Of a DNA stretch of 38,063 bases, positions 1-11,477 are shown one piece after another. The position numbers and the translations under genes were made by a program. How positions within the stretch are numbered: position 1 is the stretch's first letter; every line of letters starts with the position of its first letter. The DNA comes from Cudoniella acicularis (Eukaryota; Ascomycota; Leotiomycetes; Helotiales; Helotiaceae), in assembly GCA_013054445.1 (NCBI GenBank), contig JAAMPI010000433.1, forward strand, positions 1 to 38,063, given 5' to 3'. The notes beneath the pieces were generated by a model. It was not told the DNA's origin. It did not search any database and was given only the letters and a program-made list of their open reading frames with translations.

Positions 1-493
1 TAGGGAAGCTAAGGGGTTTGACAGCGAGCTGTATTGCTCTCACCGATGAGGCATATGAGGTTTATGAGATATGGGAAATTATCTCAGTTAGATATTTTTA
101 CACGAATTTAATTCAATCAAAAATTCGTAATTGCTCACATATCTTTCTTAGGATACTTTTTCTGTTTAATTACCTTTCTCCCTCTTTCTGAAACATATCT
201 CACCGTGACACTTCAACCTTGCTATATATTGCTGACAATAAAGTTATTTATAAGAATAAGAAAATTGGATACAAAATAATCTTTCTATACTACGAGCGAA
301 GTATACATAGCAGGTGATATATTTCTTACCTCTCTTATGATTTCCTTTCTAAAATAACGCAAATAGAAAGCCTGTAGCTCAACAAGAACTCCGAAACATT
401 TCAAAATAAGTAAATAACTGTACATTTAAAAGACTACTCAGAGAAAGTTTATGATATAAAAGGATCTATTATATCACACTCTATCTATCCCTT
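1..493. other. AT-rich intergenic stretch, no gene seen
   Basis: This AT-rich sequence lies downstream of the RTA1-like gene, which runs towards it. I see no coding frame with protein-like composition, no tRNA-like B box and no clear repeat. It probably holds the 3' untranslated region of the RTA1-like gene and spacer. Confidence 0.5.
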
Positions 494-1870
494 TTACCCC
501 AGTCTCCAGACCCCTATAGCAAAGTATTCATCTTTTGAAAGTGTTGCTATTAACTTGAATCGGCGCGCGAACGCCATATCTCCACCAAACCACCTACAAA
601 AAGCCAAACCCACAACACTCAAACAAAAAAAAGGAGCAGGCAAACCCCCCCTCGCATTCTCATACCTGACCGCATACCCGGAGGGCGCTACGTCCTGCAT
701 GGTCACCATACCAGGACGCACAGCCACGGTTGGCATTCCGAGCGCGAAACGCACGCTCGCTCCTTCTGAGAGTTCGATATCGTCATAGAGGGGTGGTGAA
801 TCTCTGGTGAGGTCTAGGTTTGAGATGCTGGTTGATGAGGTAGTTGATGAAGTGGAGGGTCTTTTGCCTGGGTTGTTGGAAGAGGAGGATGAGTTTTGGG
901 AGGAAGAGGAGGGCCAGAAGCCTTGGAAGGAGAGACCGGGGTGGAAGAGGGTGAGGAGGAGGATGGTGAGTGTTGCTGTGGTGCTTTCTAGGATTATGAA
1001 GGGTGCTTCGGTGTTGGTTGGTGGGGTTTTGAGGCTTGGTGAGAGGGAGATGATGAGATAGATTGTTCGGGTGGTTATGAAGAGGGCTGAAATACAGAGA
1101 GCGGCGAGGAAGAGTTTGAAGAGGGGTGTTGAGGTTGGTGATGATGGTGGGAAAGATGAGTTGCTTTGGTGGATTTGGAAGGCAAAATATGCGCCGAGGA
1201 GAGCGAAGAGTATCAGGGTTAGGAGGTGCAGGGAGAGGCCTGTTAGGAGGATGTTGGTGCCAGTCTGGCTCTATTTTTTGCTTAGCATGTCGACGAACTG
1301 AGGTGGTGGTGGGGAAAGGCCTACGGTCCCTGCGTTGGTAGAAGTGCTGGCTATGATCCCGCCATTGAGCTGGAATATAAGGGTGATAAAGGTACAAGAA
1401 AAGAAGAGGCGTGTGTACGTCCTAGCCTTGAACTGACTTCTTTCTTCACCGTAAAGGGCGGCTACATTCCCAAAACACAAGTATATTGCTACACTTAAAA
1501 AGCTTGGAGCAATTACAAGGGTAATGAGTTGCAATGAGAAAGCAGCTGAGGAGAAAGGCTTATTGTGAAGTAGGATTCGACCGACATAACCAACGATTTC
1601 GAGGATAAGACCCAGGGAAAATAGGATTGTGAAGGTATATGTGCGGGTTTTGATGCCGAGAGCAATTTGAGCGATGAGAAGGGTTGAAAAGATGGAAAGG
1701 AAGAAAGCGTTTGCTGGGATGGAGGGAAGGTAGGCGGTTTGAGCGAGGGTTAGGTCGCAGGTTGATAGGGTGCAGAGGGAGGGGTTGAGGAGGAGGGTGG
1801 TGTTTCCATGGGGTGTTGGGAAGAGAGATGTGAGTGCTGTGGAGTTTGACATTTTGAATGAAACTGCCAA
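494..1870 (-). CDS. RTA1-like 7-transmembrane protein
   Basis: Membrane protein of the fungal RTA1 family (lipid-translocating exporter/resistance to 7-aminocholesterol type), expected in the plasma or an internal membrane. Exon 1 is 1325–1870 and exon 2 is 494–1270, joined across a 54-nt intron (1271–1324) with GTAGGC donor, GCTAAGC branch point and AAATAG acceptor. The spliced product is about 440 residues. Family marks are EIVGYVGR after the second hydrophobic segment, APSFLSVAIY in the next, and the GG-I-A-S … TGTNILLTGLSLH stretch that the splice restores. Seven hydrophobic segments can be counted, followed by a Ser/Asn-rich tail. A second Met at 1852 (MSNSTALTS) is an equally good start. 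The last 80 or so residues are less family-like, so an extra 3' intron or earlier stop is possible. The intron length is a multiple of three and ends in an in-frame TAG, so retention gives a truncated protein. Confidence 0.85.
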
Positions 1871-1942
1871 AGGAGAGAGAGTATAGAAAACTTCTGCTGG
1901 GGGAAATTGTAGGAGCAGGATTCAACGTATGGAAATGGGATC

Positions 1943-2188
1943 TTAGCTTTTATTACAAACACTCAAGTCTATCGCAAGCAAATATACTGCTCCATTGCGT
2001 ATGCAATTCAACATCACTTGATCCATTAGTTTTACAGCCCCAAAATGTTTCGTGTCGTCGGCATGTCGTGGAGTGAAAAGAGGTGTCGGAAACGAATACG
2101 AGAGAAGTTCCGAGGGATTCGTATGCTCTGCATGCCAAGCCTTGGTTGACACCATTAACACCAGTAGGAGAAGTCTAAATACATACAT
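1943..2188 (-). CDS. Possible small secreted protein (weak)
   Basis: An 81-residue reading frame starts with MYVFRLLLLVLMVSTKAWHA, which has the layout of a signal peptide with a possible cleavage after WHA. The mature part would be about 60 residues with two cysteines and no family I recognise. It lies upstream of the RTA1-like gene on the same strand and could instead be leader sequence of that gene, or chance. The hydrophobic start is the only support. Confidence 0.22.
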   Translation of the reverse strand: MYVFRLLLLVLMVSTKAWHAEHTNPSELLSYSFPTPLFTPRHADDTKHFGAVKLMDQVMLNCIRNGAVYLLAIDLSVCNKS

Positions 2189-2710
2189 CGAAGAACGCAA
2201 AACGAAACAAGGCGAGGATGACGATGATTTTGAATGAGAGTTGAGGAATAGGCAGCAATGTTTGTTTTGGTTGGGAGACCCTTGTCAATTTATGGCGTGG
2301 ATCTTTGGTGGAGTAATGGATGAGGTGTACTCTTTGGCTTCGACTTTGAAATAGATCGCACAGGCTAGCTACTATGCTAGTGGCCTTCGGCTAAATTTTA
2401 GAAATGAAATCCCCGATGAGAACGAAGTATCCGAATTAAGTGAAGCAAACAAGCCCAAAAAGCTGCTCATAGAGTAAAGCTTGAGGAAGCGAGCCGAACG
2501 CTGCTTACAGAGCCCTTTTTGTGACCTTAAGTACTCAGTTATTCCAACCTTCAGCTTTACGTAGGTATCATCATATCAATATATGATAAATTCTATGTGA
2601 TCCAAATTTCCAATATTCCCTTTCCTAGCTTTTGATCCCATGAATCCTGTCCCTCCTCGCCATCAATACCGACATCAATATCAAATTTACCCAACCAAAC
2701 TTCGCCCAAC
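2189..2710. other. Intergenic spacer
   Basis: Spacer between the weak small ORF and the 3' end of the MFS gene, which runs towards it. It should hold the 3' untranslated region of the transporter and part of the RTA1-like promoter. I see no protein-like frame and no repeat. Confidence 0.4.
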
Positions 2711-4610
2711 TCAAACACGCTGCCAAGACCAAAGACCCTTCGTCGCCTGCACCACACTCTGCGTCGTACTAACTCGACTCGCATGCCTCTCAAGTTGAGG
2801 CCTAGCAACCGCATCATTATCTCTTATTTCACGCTCTCTCTCTTCCTTACTCAACGCCATCTCTTCCAACTCTCTGACTTTCCATGCCCTCAGGAACCAC
2901 GCGCAGATAGCTGCACCGATGTACATGAAGCCAGTGAAGATTTGAGGGTGTAGGTAGATGTCGCCGGTGGTGGTACGTAGTTCCAAGGCGATGGGCTCGG
3001 AAAATGTACAGGGGAGGACGAGGACGAGCCAGACGATTGAGAGGGCTGAGGGGAGGATCTTGATGCCTACTACTTCGGCACCGACGGGGCCGATGGTTGC
3101 CCAGAATCTGTGGGTGTGTTTGTGAGATTTTGATGGCTGATGGGGTAAGGAGAGGTTGGGACTTACGTTCCGGCGACTGTGCCGACGATCAATGCGAAGA
3201 ATATCAGAACGCCATGCTTTTTGCAAAAATCCACTGAATGACGTTAGTATGTTGTCTGACATGTGAAGGGAGAGGAATAGGAGTACAGGATCTAGAAACC
3301 AGATGAAAAGCATGAAATCTGATACTTACAATAACAAGACAAAATAACCCAGCCAAGAAAGTGCAAGTACCAGCCATATTGATGCGGCCAAAGGCATCAC
3401 TGAAATATCCAACAAAAGGTCTTCCGAGACCTGTATCTTCAGTCAGCACCATTTCAATCGAGTTGTGATCAATTAATTACCTTGTCCAAGATTCAAGATG
3501 GCCCCGATAATGGAGCCCTGCTTTGCGGTAAGACCAATACTCCTGGCATAATTTGGCAAGGAAAACAAAAGCACGATATAGCCCAGCATGCTGAAGAAAC
3601 CCCATCCAAGCAAAAGGAGAAACTCCATGCGTTTGAAGAGCTTGACGTCGAAAGCGATTTGGACAGAACCGACTGCTTTATTGCGCTGGGAAGGGTTAGT
3701 ATGTGTTTTGGCTGGATGTACCAAGGCTCTAAAGCAAAGATAGGCATTCTGAGGCTATTGCGCCCGACAAATTGGTAATGAAGACTCCAAGAACGAAATG
3801 TATTTGGATTGAAGTAAGATGAAGGGAAATGCATAGTGATTATGTGAAAAGAGACCCACATCTCGGACAATCAGAGTGCAGATGACGTTCACACCACATG
3901 AAATAATTGCCAGTACTCGGAATGCCCATCCCAAGCCAATGGACTGGATCATGGCATTTGTTCCCAAAGAATATACGAGGCCACCGATCCCACTTCCGGC
4001 GGCTGCAATGCTGTTTGCAAATGATCTCTTCTTGGAAAACCACTGTGGCACAATACCAACACTAGCCACGAAGAGAAATCCCATTCCGAATCCAAAGGCC
4101 AGGCCTTGGGATAAGAGCAGGTGCCAGATTTGGTTTGCCCATGATGCGCCCAGGAGTCCGGCTGTTTGAAGAGCTACTCCAATGAGAAGAGCAACTCTTG
4201 TGCCGAACTGTCTCACACATATTGTTGCCAATGGAGAGACAACTAAGGCCATTGAAACAGACAGACCACCAATAAAGGCATATTCGAGAGCAGTAGCCCC
4301 TGGGAATGTGTTGGCCTGTAAATAATGGGCAAGGAAGACTCCGTAAGACTTGCAAAGATCAGCTATACTCAGTATGACGACCGAACAAGGAACATAATTA
4401 GACACGACCTACACTGTTCAGACCCCAGGTATGACCATTAATCAGGGACACACATGCCACACAGATCCAACCATACCCTCCATCTGGTGGTACATCCGCA
4501 ATCTTGACCTCCGCTTGTGTTTGTTCCAAGTTATTGGTACCGACATATTTCTCGGAATCAACCGATACAGCTCCATCATGGCGGTTTTCGTCCAAACTTT
4601 GTGCCCACAT
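2711..4610 (-). CDS. MFS monocarboxylate-type transporter, possibly frameshifted
   Basis: Major facilitator of the fungal monocarboxylate-porter-like group (SLC16/MCH type), a plasma-membrane permease with 12 expected helices; the substrate cannot be read from sequence. Exons by splice signals and family conservation: 4413–4610, 3860–4348, 3481–3685, 3330–3430, a short fifth exon ending at 3167, and 2711–3107. Family marks are DVPPDGGYGWICV before helix 1, SYGVFLAHYL after the first splice, LLLLGWGFFSMLGYIVLLFS, the NLGQGLGRPFVGYFSDAFGR loop and FWATIGPVGAEVVG. The fifth exon is odd. The consensus acceptor at 3234 (TACTAAC branch, TTCAG) opens WIFAKS but then runs into a stop. The frame continuing HGVLIFFALIVGTVAG is reached only with an acceptor after AAAAAG at 3217, or if one base is missing in the T5/A5 runs. 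With the 3217 acceptor the product is 479 residues. Start chosen at 4610, the first Met of the exon. Confidence 0.8.
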
Positions 4611-5883
4611 GACTGGCTTTTGTTGCTGAGTTCAAGAAGATATTTTTCAATAAAAAGAGGAAAAGATGAGAGGATGAGCAGAGAGAGCAGACAAGTGAGG
4701 GCAGAGATGTTCTGGCACTTCTGTCATGTGCAGAAACTCCAAAATAGAATGACAAACGGAAGCAGGAAATGTGCATGGAGCATCGGCTCATCGAGTCAGC
4801 AAAAGGGCGTTTTCGCCGTAATCTTCAATACCTACCCTACCCCGCGAAAAATTTCGGGGTTCTGCGCTATCGGGCAACTTGAACCAACTGGTGCCGTAAA
4901 GCCGAATATGTCATTTGATGGGTATAACTTACCTAATGGTTTTACGGCGTAACGGCCAGGCCTAGACGTAGTTATTCCCGGCCGTGGAGTTGTTGATAGC
5001 ACATGAGGAGGCATCTTGCTGTTTGCACGGCGCATTGCATGTGAGGGTTCTGAGTTCGGAGCGAGGTCGCGATATTAGATGAAGAATATGATAGAAGAAA
5101 GGGTGAGGTGAGAAAAAGAAAGTATCACCAAGACATGCGCTGGTTCTGCCTGAAGCCGCGGGTACTGCCGTCCGTTAGTGAAATCTGACTCTGCTGTGCT
5201 GGCTGCTGTCGCAGCTGCAAGGGTCGAGGCTTCAGGCTTCACATCACGTGCCTTCGTGACTCGTGACTCGTGACTCGTGACTCGTGACTCTTCTACTCTT
5301 TCAGTCCAGTCCCATCTCTCGCCTTCCATCCCATGTCTCTCTCCGCAAATAATTAGTCAAGGCGTGCGAGGGCTTCTTGCAACAGCATTGAATGCAAACA
5401 GAAAAGAGGGGCCGGTATGCACCAGATTTACCTTGAAACTTGCCATCTGGGTTGTTGTGCGCTGTCCGGCCTTCATTGGAGTTGAGCGGCTCTTGGCTGC
5501 TTCGGGCGGTTACTTGGCCAACTGGTAGGCCGAGCTTCTGTTGACTTTATTTTCTGGCGCGCCTCACAGTTCGCAGTGCAACCCAACGCAGCGCAAACGG
5601 AGAGGACAAGGTAATACTGAGTCACTGCCCGTTGCACTGTTTACCTATACCACCACGTTGTATCACCTGCATCTTCCAAATTGATTTCTTCATAAACACC
5701 CATTTACCATTTCTACTTCCCAACACTCTCTGCGACTCGAATTGTGCCGTCGCAAAACTCCAAACTCTGCAGATTGCTTCTTCGCTAGTACCCCCAAACC
5801 CACCCCACGGCCACAACGACCTTTACAACCACCAATATCGAGTCTCAACAGTCAATTGCTACAGCACACCTCGATCCCCAACG
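4611..5883. promoter_or_regulatory. Divergent promoter region, MFS (–) and LIM (+)
   Basis: About 1.27 kb separates two divergent start codons. No gene-like frame is seen. It includes a CACGTG box at about 5246 and a 7-nt tandem repeat. The pyrimidine-rich, CA-rich 5640–5880 segment looks like the 5' leader of the LIM gene. Confidence 0.4.
5254..5288. repeat. Heptamer tandem repeat (TCGTGAC)5
   Basis: Five perfect copies of TCGTGAC lie directly one after another, followed by a partial TC. The array is in the divergent promoter region. It is likely a microsatellite; a binding-site cluster is possible because each unit contains GTGAC/GTCAC. Confidence 0.9.
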
Positions 5884-8522
5884 ATGCTGCTCCGAGGGAA
5901 GTCCAAAGAGAGGACTCGGAAAGTCACGCCACCAGGCCCAGTGTACATGTCAAATGAACAATTTGGTAAGCATTCTTCCTGTTCAGACTTGATCAAGTCC
6001 ATCACATTCCTCACTGTGCCACGTACTCACACTGACCATCACCAGCTGAATATCTCGCCGACTTGAGAAACAATCGCGTTGCACGACCCAGCGGCGCAAG
6101 ACCATTGCCAGCTGGCAACCGTCGCGAATCACAGCAAGCAGCTTCAATAGCTTCACAAACGACACCGCTGTCGACACCACAGACCAGCGAATTTCCAAAC
6201 TCACCGACCACAGAATATGGCCCGCGATCTTCAAGCGCTCTATCTCACAGGCGTGGACAATCTTCCCTTTCTACCTATGGCTCCGTAACATCGCGGACCG
6301 GTCGACAACTTGCCCAACCACCAAGTCAAACATCAACACCACCCCTAAAGCCATCCGAAGTTGTTCCAACTGCAACTTATATCGAACGAGGCCAAAGATG
6401 GATGGAAAAGGAAGAGGCTGTAGCCCTGCGAGAGGCGATGGAAGATATGGATTTGAAAAAGAAGGAAGAAGAGGAGGCCCGAATTCATGCCGCTGCTCAA
6501 AACGAAGCATCCGAGCTGGTCTTTCAACACCAGAATCCCAGTGCAGTTCAGCCCGATGCCCCTTACAGATACACAGAGCACCTCCGAAAGAATAGCTACG
6601 CTCATGCAAGAACACAAAGCGTTGGTCGATACGGTGGAATGGGTATTGCAACCGGCTTGGCTCGTGATATTGCTCCACGGTCAGTCTCTGGGAGTTCGAG
6701 TGGCAGCGGAGGGATGCCACGCAGTCGGGTATCCAGTGGCTCTTCGGACGACTTTCAATTCGATCGAAAAATGAGCCCTGAAGCTGGAGGAGCACGACAC
6801 TCGCTGGACACAACGAGAGAGATAGGCGGCCCGAGAGCAAATCCTAAATCGTATGGCAGCGTCTCTGGTGCTTCGAAATTTACGGGAGGCTCCAGACGGA
6901 AAAGCAGTGGCAAGAGAAACATTAGTGGGGAGATTGCCGGTACTTTTACCGGTGAACAGATATGGGAGGAACCCGAAGAGTCCTCGCCCCGTGGTCGTGC
7001 TGAGAAAGACCAAGACATGCCAGCTCCACTAAGAATCAAGCCTCGGAACCCTCTTAACCGTGTGCAATTTGACATCAGCCCACGGTCCAGCAGCACCCCT
7101 CCCGAACAAACGAAGTTCTCCAAGACCGAGATTCATCAGAACCCTCCAACACAGTCCAGAAATCCACTTTACACTGCCAATCCTCCACCGCCGGCTCAGA
7201 AGTCAGAGGCGAAGCCAGCTGAACCAGAAGATCCTGCTTCGGCACTCGCTATGAAAGATGGTCTTGAGATCCGCAGTGAGGAGATCAGACAGGCAACAAG
7301 CATGCGCTTGAAAGACCGCAGTCCCAAATTGCCGACGCCCACAGTTGTCAGTGACAAACCTGGCCGGCCGATCGTAAGCTTTGATACAAATTGGAAGCCG
7401 AAGGAGGCTGATATAAAGCCAGAAGTGCGAAGAAGATCCCCCTTCGACCGTAGTGCCACCGGTCAGAGGACGAGCGTACCTGTTCGCTCAAATTCGAAGG
7501 ATGTCGTACCCCCTATCCCGACAATTCACATTCCTGACACACCCTCAATCCAAGTAACTCCATCGCCCGTCCCTACTATAAATCTCCCTGACTCCCAACC
7601 GTCTGTCCCTACTATCAATGTATCAGATGCTCCCCCAATTCCTACCATAAACTTCCCAGATACTCCCGAAATCTCTATTTCAGCTCCTAATGTACCTACC
7701 ATCAACGTTTCGTCAAGCACATCACGGTCTGGAAGTCAAAGACCACTCCCAGATCCAAAGACTGCCGCCGGGCGACCTCGGCCAAACGGGCACGTAATAG
7801 CCGCTTCCAGAGGACACTGGTCACCGGCTGCAGCAGGCAAGAGAGCCACAGCGACATGCCACCAATGCCAATTACCAATCGAAGGTCGTGTAGTTGGATT
7901 ACATGGCAAGCCAGAGCACTTCCACCCTCAATGCTTCATTTGCTTCACATGTGGAACGGGCCTAGAATCTTTGGAAATTCGATCCGAACCAGACTCGAAG
8001 CGTGCAGAACGAATCGACAGGATCAAGCGAAGAGCTCGAGGGGAGAATATTCCTGAGGTTGAAGGCCAAACTTATGCTGAGGATGGGGACGAGAGATTGC
8101 GATTCTACTGTCATCTCGACTGGCACGAAAGCTTTGCCCCGAAATGTAAGCATTGCAAGACACCCATTATTGGAGAGCACACCATTGCGCTTGGCGAACA
8201 TTGGCATTATGGACACTTTTTCTGTGCCGAATGTGGTGATCCTTTTGAGAAAGGTCAGACTCATATTGAGAAGGATGGGTATGCTTGGTGTCTGAACTGT
8301 CAGACGAAGAGAACAGAAAGACGAGCGCCAAAGTGCAAGAAATGCAAGAAACCAGTCATCGGACAATACGTTCAAGCATTAGGTGGAGAGTGGCACAATG
8401 AGTGCTTCCGTTGCCACGAATGCCATGATGGATTCAACGATGGATGTTTCTATCCGAAGCAGGTTGGAGATGAGACGGTTGTGTTGTGCATTAAGTGTTT
8501 GGAGGTGCAATTGAAAGCTTGA
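5884..8522 (+). CDS. Paxillin-like protein with three C-terminal LIM domains
   Basis: Predicted 852-residue LIM protein resembling fungal paxillin-like proteins (Pxl1 type), which act as adaptors at sites of polarised growth and cytokinesis. Exon 1 is 5884–5965 and exon 2 is 6046–8522. The 80-nt intron (GTAAGC … CACCAG) restores NEQF|AEYLADLRNNR, followed by RPSGARPLP. The first 600 residues are low-complexity, Ser/Pro-rich and probably disordered, with a charged helical stretch (EEAVALREAMEDMDLKKKEE) and, at about 515–585, five degenerate PTI(N/H)-x-x-D repeats. Three LIM zinc-binding modules follow at about 632–720, 728–785 and 791–848, each with paired CxxC and H/C/D ligands (CHQC…HFHPQC, CKHC…HWHYGHFFC, CKKC…EWHNEC). 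LIM1 carries about 45 extra residues, charged and Arg-rich, between its two zinc loops. The start is the Met just before LLRGKSKERTRK; no better upstream Met lies in frame. Confidence 0.9.
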
Positions 8523-9642
8523 TGAAATGGGGCAATATCTGAAAAGCCGCTCTTTTAGTTGCTTTCCTTATACTGGTCACTCTTTATGCTAATACGAGAC
8601 TCTGAGAACATGAGATCATGCCATTCATTTGAGCGTTTTCTCCTATGTTTGGTAACATCTTGCATTGGGTGTTAGGTCATTTTAAGGGGCGTCTGTTTTT
8701 GTGAGAGTTTTTGGTGCAATAGGGTGGGGTTTTAGGGGAGCGAGGCAAAAAACAATTCATATTTGTACCTTATTATTACATTATCTGTTCTGTTGTGAGT
8801 GCTTTCGGGGCATTAAATTTCTATCCTCGCATCTATGCTATATATATTATTATCTTTAGTTTGAAACGCAAAGCCTTTTGCCTCTTTATTACTATGCTAA
8901 TATTTTAGGAGTTATTTGTTACAAGTCCGATCTAGTTTCCTCAGAGAGCTAGATTAGAGATTTTTTTTCTGGCTTGCTGAAAAGATCTAGAATCTCACCT
9001 CACCTAAAATCCGACAGTCTAATCCTTCCTTACTCTGTCGAAAGCCAAGCAGGCACGGTGCGCTTGAAAACACCTCCCTTGTCACTTGTACCTTCAGAAA
9101 TTTTCCAAATAAAGTAATCGACTCGAAGCCGGTCGGCAACAGCCCCTCTTCCCACTCTCTCGAGCCCCACCCATCCACCCATCCACCCATCACAGCCAAG
9201 CACACCACCAAACCCCTGCATCATGTCCAGGGTCAGCTCAAAATGACGCACTTCATACCCCGCCAGATCGATTCCGTGGAAAAACATATTTTATTCGTTA
9301 TTAATACAGCGATTTTTTTGACATGTAAGCAACCCGCAGGGCGTTCGGTGTGATGGTTAAGCATGGTAACCAATATTCCTGCCTGCCTGGTCTGGATATT
9401 GCCTCTTTTCGTGCTTCGGATATTATTATTGGAAATGATGTTTCCGAGGAGAGTGAGTGGTGTGGTAAGGTATTTAATCTTGTGCTTGTCGCACCATTCG
9501 ATATTTTGATTGCTTGATAAAATCTACACTACGCCCTTCAATTGAATCACTTGCTCTGCATCCGTTCAATTCACACCTAAAATTTTAAATTCAAAACAAA
9601 TCTCTATCTCCATCCTCTTTAACCCCCTAAAAATAAAGCAAA
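8523..9642. other. Intergenic: LIM 3' region and hydratase promoter
   Basis: An AT-rich 3' region of the LIM gene is followed by the promoter and leader of the hydratase gene. It contains about three tandem copies of ATCCACCC near 9172–9192. A minus-strand frame at 9030–9287 has no family resemblance and was not accepted. No RNA gene seen. Confidence 0.4.
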
Positions 9643-10729
9643 ATGTTTTCCTCCAACTCCGAAAGAGAAGCAGCAATCCAAACCTACGGCTGGACGCCCG
9701 TCCCCCACGACCTCGACTTACTTCTAAAACAACATTCCGAAGCTCCAAGCGGCGCTGCTGCACCCATCATCTCCGTATCTTCGATTCCCTTACCTCCTTC
9801 TGAATTAGCGAAAAAGGTGCATGAGTATGCGAAGAAGGAGTTGCCAGTTGAGACGTATAATCATTGTTTGAGGGTTTATTATTTTGGTGAGTGGGTTTGG
9901 TATTTTATTTTTTTGTCTGAAGATTTAATGAATCTGTATATTATTGATTACGCCGTTGCTATTGTGGGGTTCAATTGATAAATGAGGTGAAGTGAAGTGA
10001 AGTAAGCTGATTAAAAGTGAAAAATTCAGGACAAGCAATTCTCCAGCATGTATTCCCGAGCTGGAAAACCGATACCTTTGATGAGATGTATTTCCTCACT
10101 TGCCTGTTACACGACATCGGAACGACAGACAAGAACATCACCTCAACACTAATGTCATTCGGTTTGTCCATTCCCTTCACCTACCCCTCCATCATCCATC
10201 CCCTCCCCTAACACAAACCTAGAATTCGCCGGCGCCCTCCTCTCCCACACCCTCCTAACCTCCCTCTCTTCCCCACCCCCACAAACTGAAAACATCACCG
10301 AATCCATAATCCGACACCAAGACATCGGGACTGAAGGAACACAAACGCGTATTTCAGCTTTGACGCAATTAGCTACTATATACGATAACATGGGATTGCG
10401 GGAGGAGTTGGTTGCGAGGGGGACGATTGAGGAGGTTGTTGGGAAGTGGCCCAGGAGGGGGTGGAGTGGGTGTTTTGCGAGGACGTTGAGGAGAGAGAAT
10501 GGGTTGAAGGGGTGGAGTAATTCTAGGAGGCTGGGTGTGAGTTTTTTCCCTCCCTTTCTTTATTTTCTTGGTTTTGAGGATTTTCTTTGGTATTTTTTTG
10601 AGAGGAAAGCGAGAAAATATCTGATACGTGTGTGGTATGATACGCTGACGCATTTTGCTGTAGGAGAATGCATTTCCCGAGGGTGTCGAGAATAACAAGT
10701 TAATGGCACCTTATGATGCTGCTACTTGA
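9643..10729 (+). CDS. Cyanamide hydratase-like HD-domain protein
   Basis: HD-superfamily metal-dependent enzyme resembling fungal cyanamide hydratase (cyanamide + water to urea); the natural substrate in fungi is uncertain, so it may be a general nitrile/cyanamide detoxifier. Exons are 9643–9886, 10030–10161, 10223–10536 and 10664–10729, giving 251 residues, close to the roughly 245 of the known family. Introns are 143, 61 and 127 nt with GTGAGT, GTTTGT and GTGAGT donors. HD marks: NHCLRVYYFGQAI (first metal His), LTCLLHDIGTTDKN (HD pair), FEFAGALLSH, and ESIIRHQDIGTEG (later His ligands). The final exon, ENAFPEGVENNKLMAPYD, is typical of the family's C-terminus. No signal peptide, so probably cytosolic. 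The gene is convergent with the permease, with no evident shared regulation. Confidence 0.88.
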
Positions 10730-11477
10730 AGGAGTCTGTAAAATTTCTTGGTATTCTGGAAGGGAAAAAGGTGCTAGCTGTGCAACGGGGAGGACCAAAA
10801 AATTCATGCGGTGGAAAAGGCTTTCGGAATAGCTGACTGTTGATCTTTAATACGGCAAGGAAGAAAGGGCTTTAAGGTCTACTCCGGTCTTTCTTCCCAG
10901 ACGTATCACCTGAAAACTACTCGCCTGGGCTTTTCTTCTTCTTCTTGAAACAGAATGATAATAATAGTACTATAATGTAATCAAACAGCCGCCAGACTCT
11001 TCAATTCAAATCAAGTTAACGACGTGAAAAACTAATAGCGATCTCAGAAATGGGTTCCAAAGAAGCGGTTCCTTCCTCGCAATTAAGCCAGAAGGCCCCA
11101 TGCATCACACTGCCTATCATCGTAGATCGAGGTAACTTTTCTGGGAGAGGCAAAGGCAGACAACGTGAACGCCATGGAAGGGAGAGAAAGAAAAAATATG
11201 TGAAGAGGATTTTGGGTGGGAGTTTTTATGCAGCTGGAGACATCGGGGGGAGTTGTGAGTTTGTCATATGTGAGAGTTCGGTGAATTCGGAGAACTTGGT
11301 TGTTGTATCAAGGGTATATCATCCCTCCATTATCTTTATTTAAAGGTTTTACTTGTTGTCTGTCCGGGTTCTTGTTCAAACCGAGATATACATGTAGCTC
11401 AAGCTTCGGAAAAGGACCCAACCCAAACTCCTTTGAGTCCTTTTTCTTATCCCAAAAACACCAAAAACACCATGAAC
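10730..11477. other. Convergent intergenic region
   Basis: This is the 3' side of both the hydratase (+) and the permease (–), so it should hold both polyadenylation regions. A 97-codon plus frame at 11050–11343 is basic and low-complexity with no family resemblance, and was not accepted. Confidence 0.4.

Noticed and set aside
783..1397. A 204-codon minus frame rich in Pro, His and Asn
   Set aside because: It is a shifted reading of the RTA1-like second exon; the other frame gives proper membrane helices.
4431..4952. A 173-codon plus frame upstream of the MFS gene
   Set aside because: Overlaps the conserved first exon of the transporter on the other strand and has mixed composition.
9030..9287. 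An 85-codon minus frame in the hydratase promoter
   Set aside because: Gly/Trp-rich translation of a tandem-repeat-bearing segment, no family resemblance, and placed in a likely promoter.
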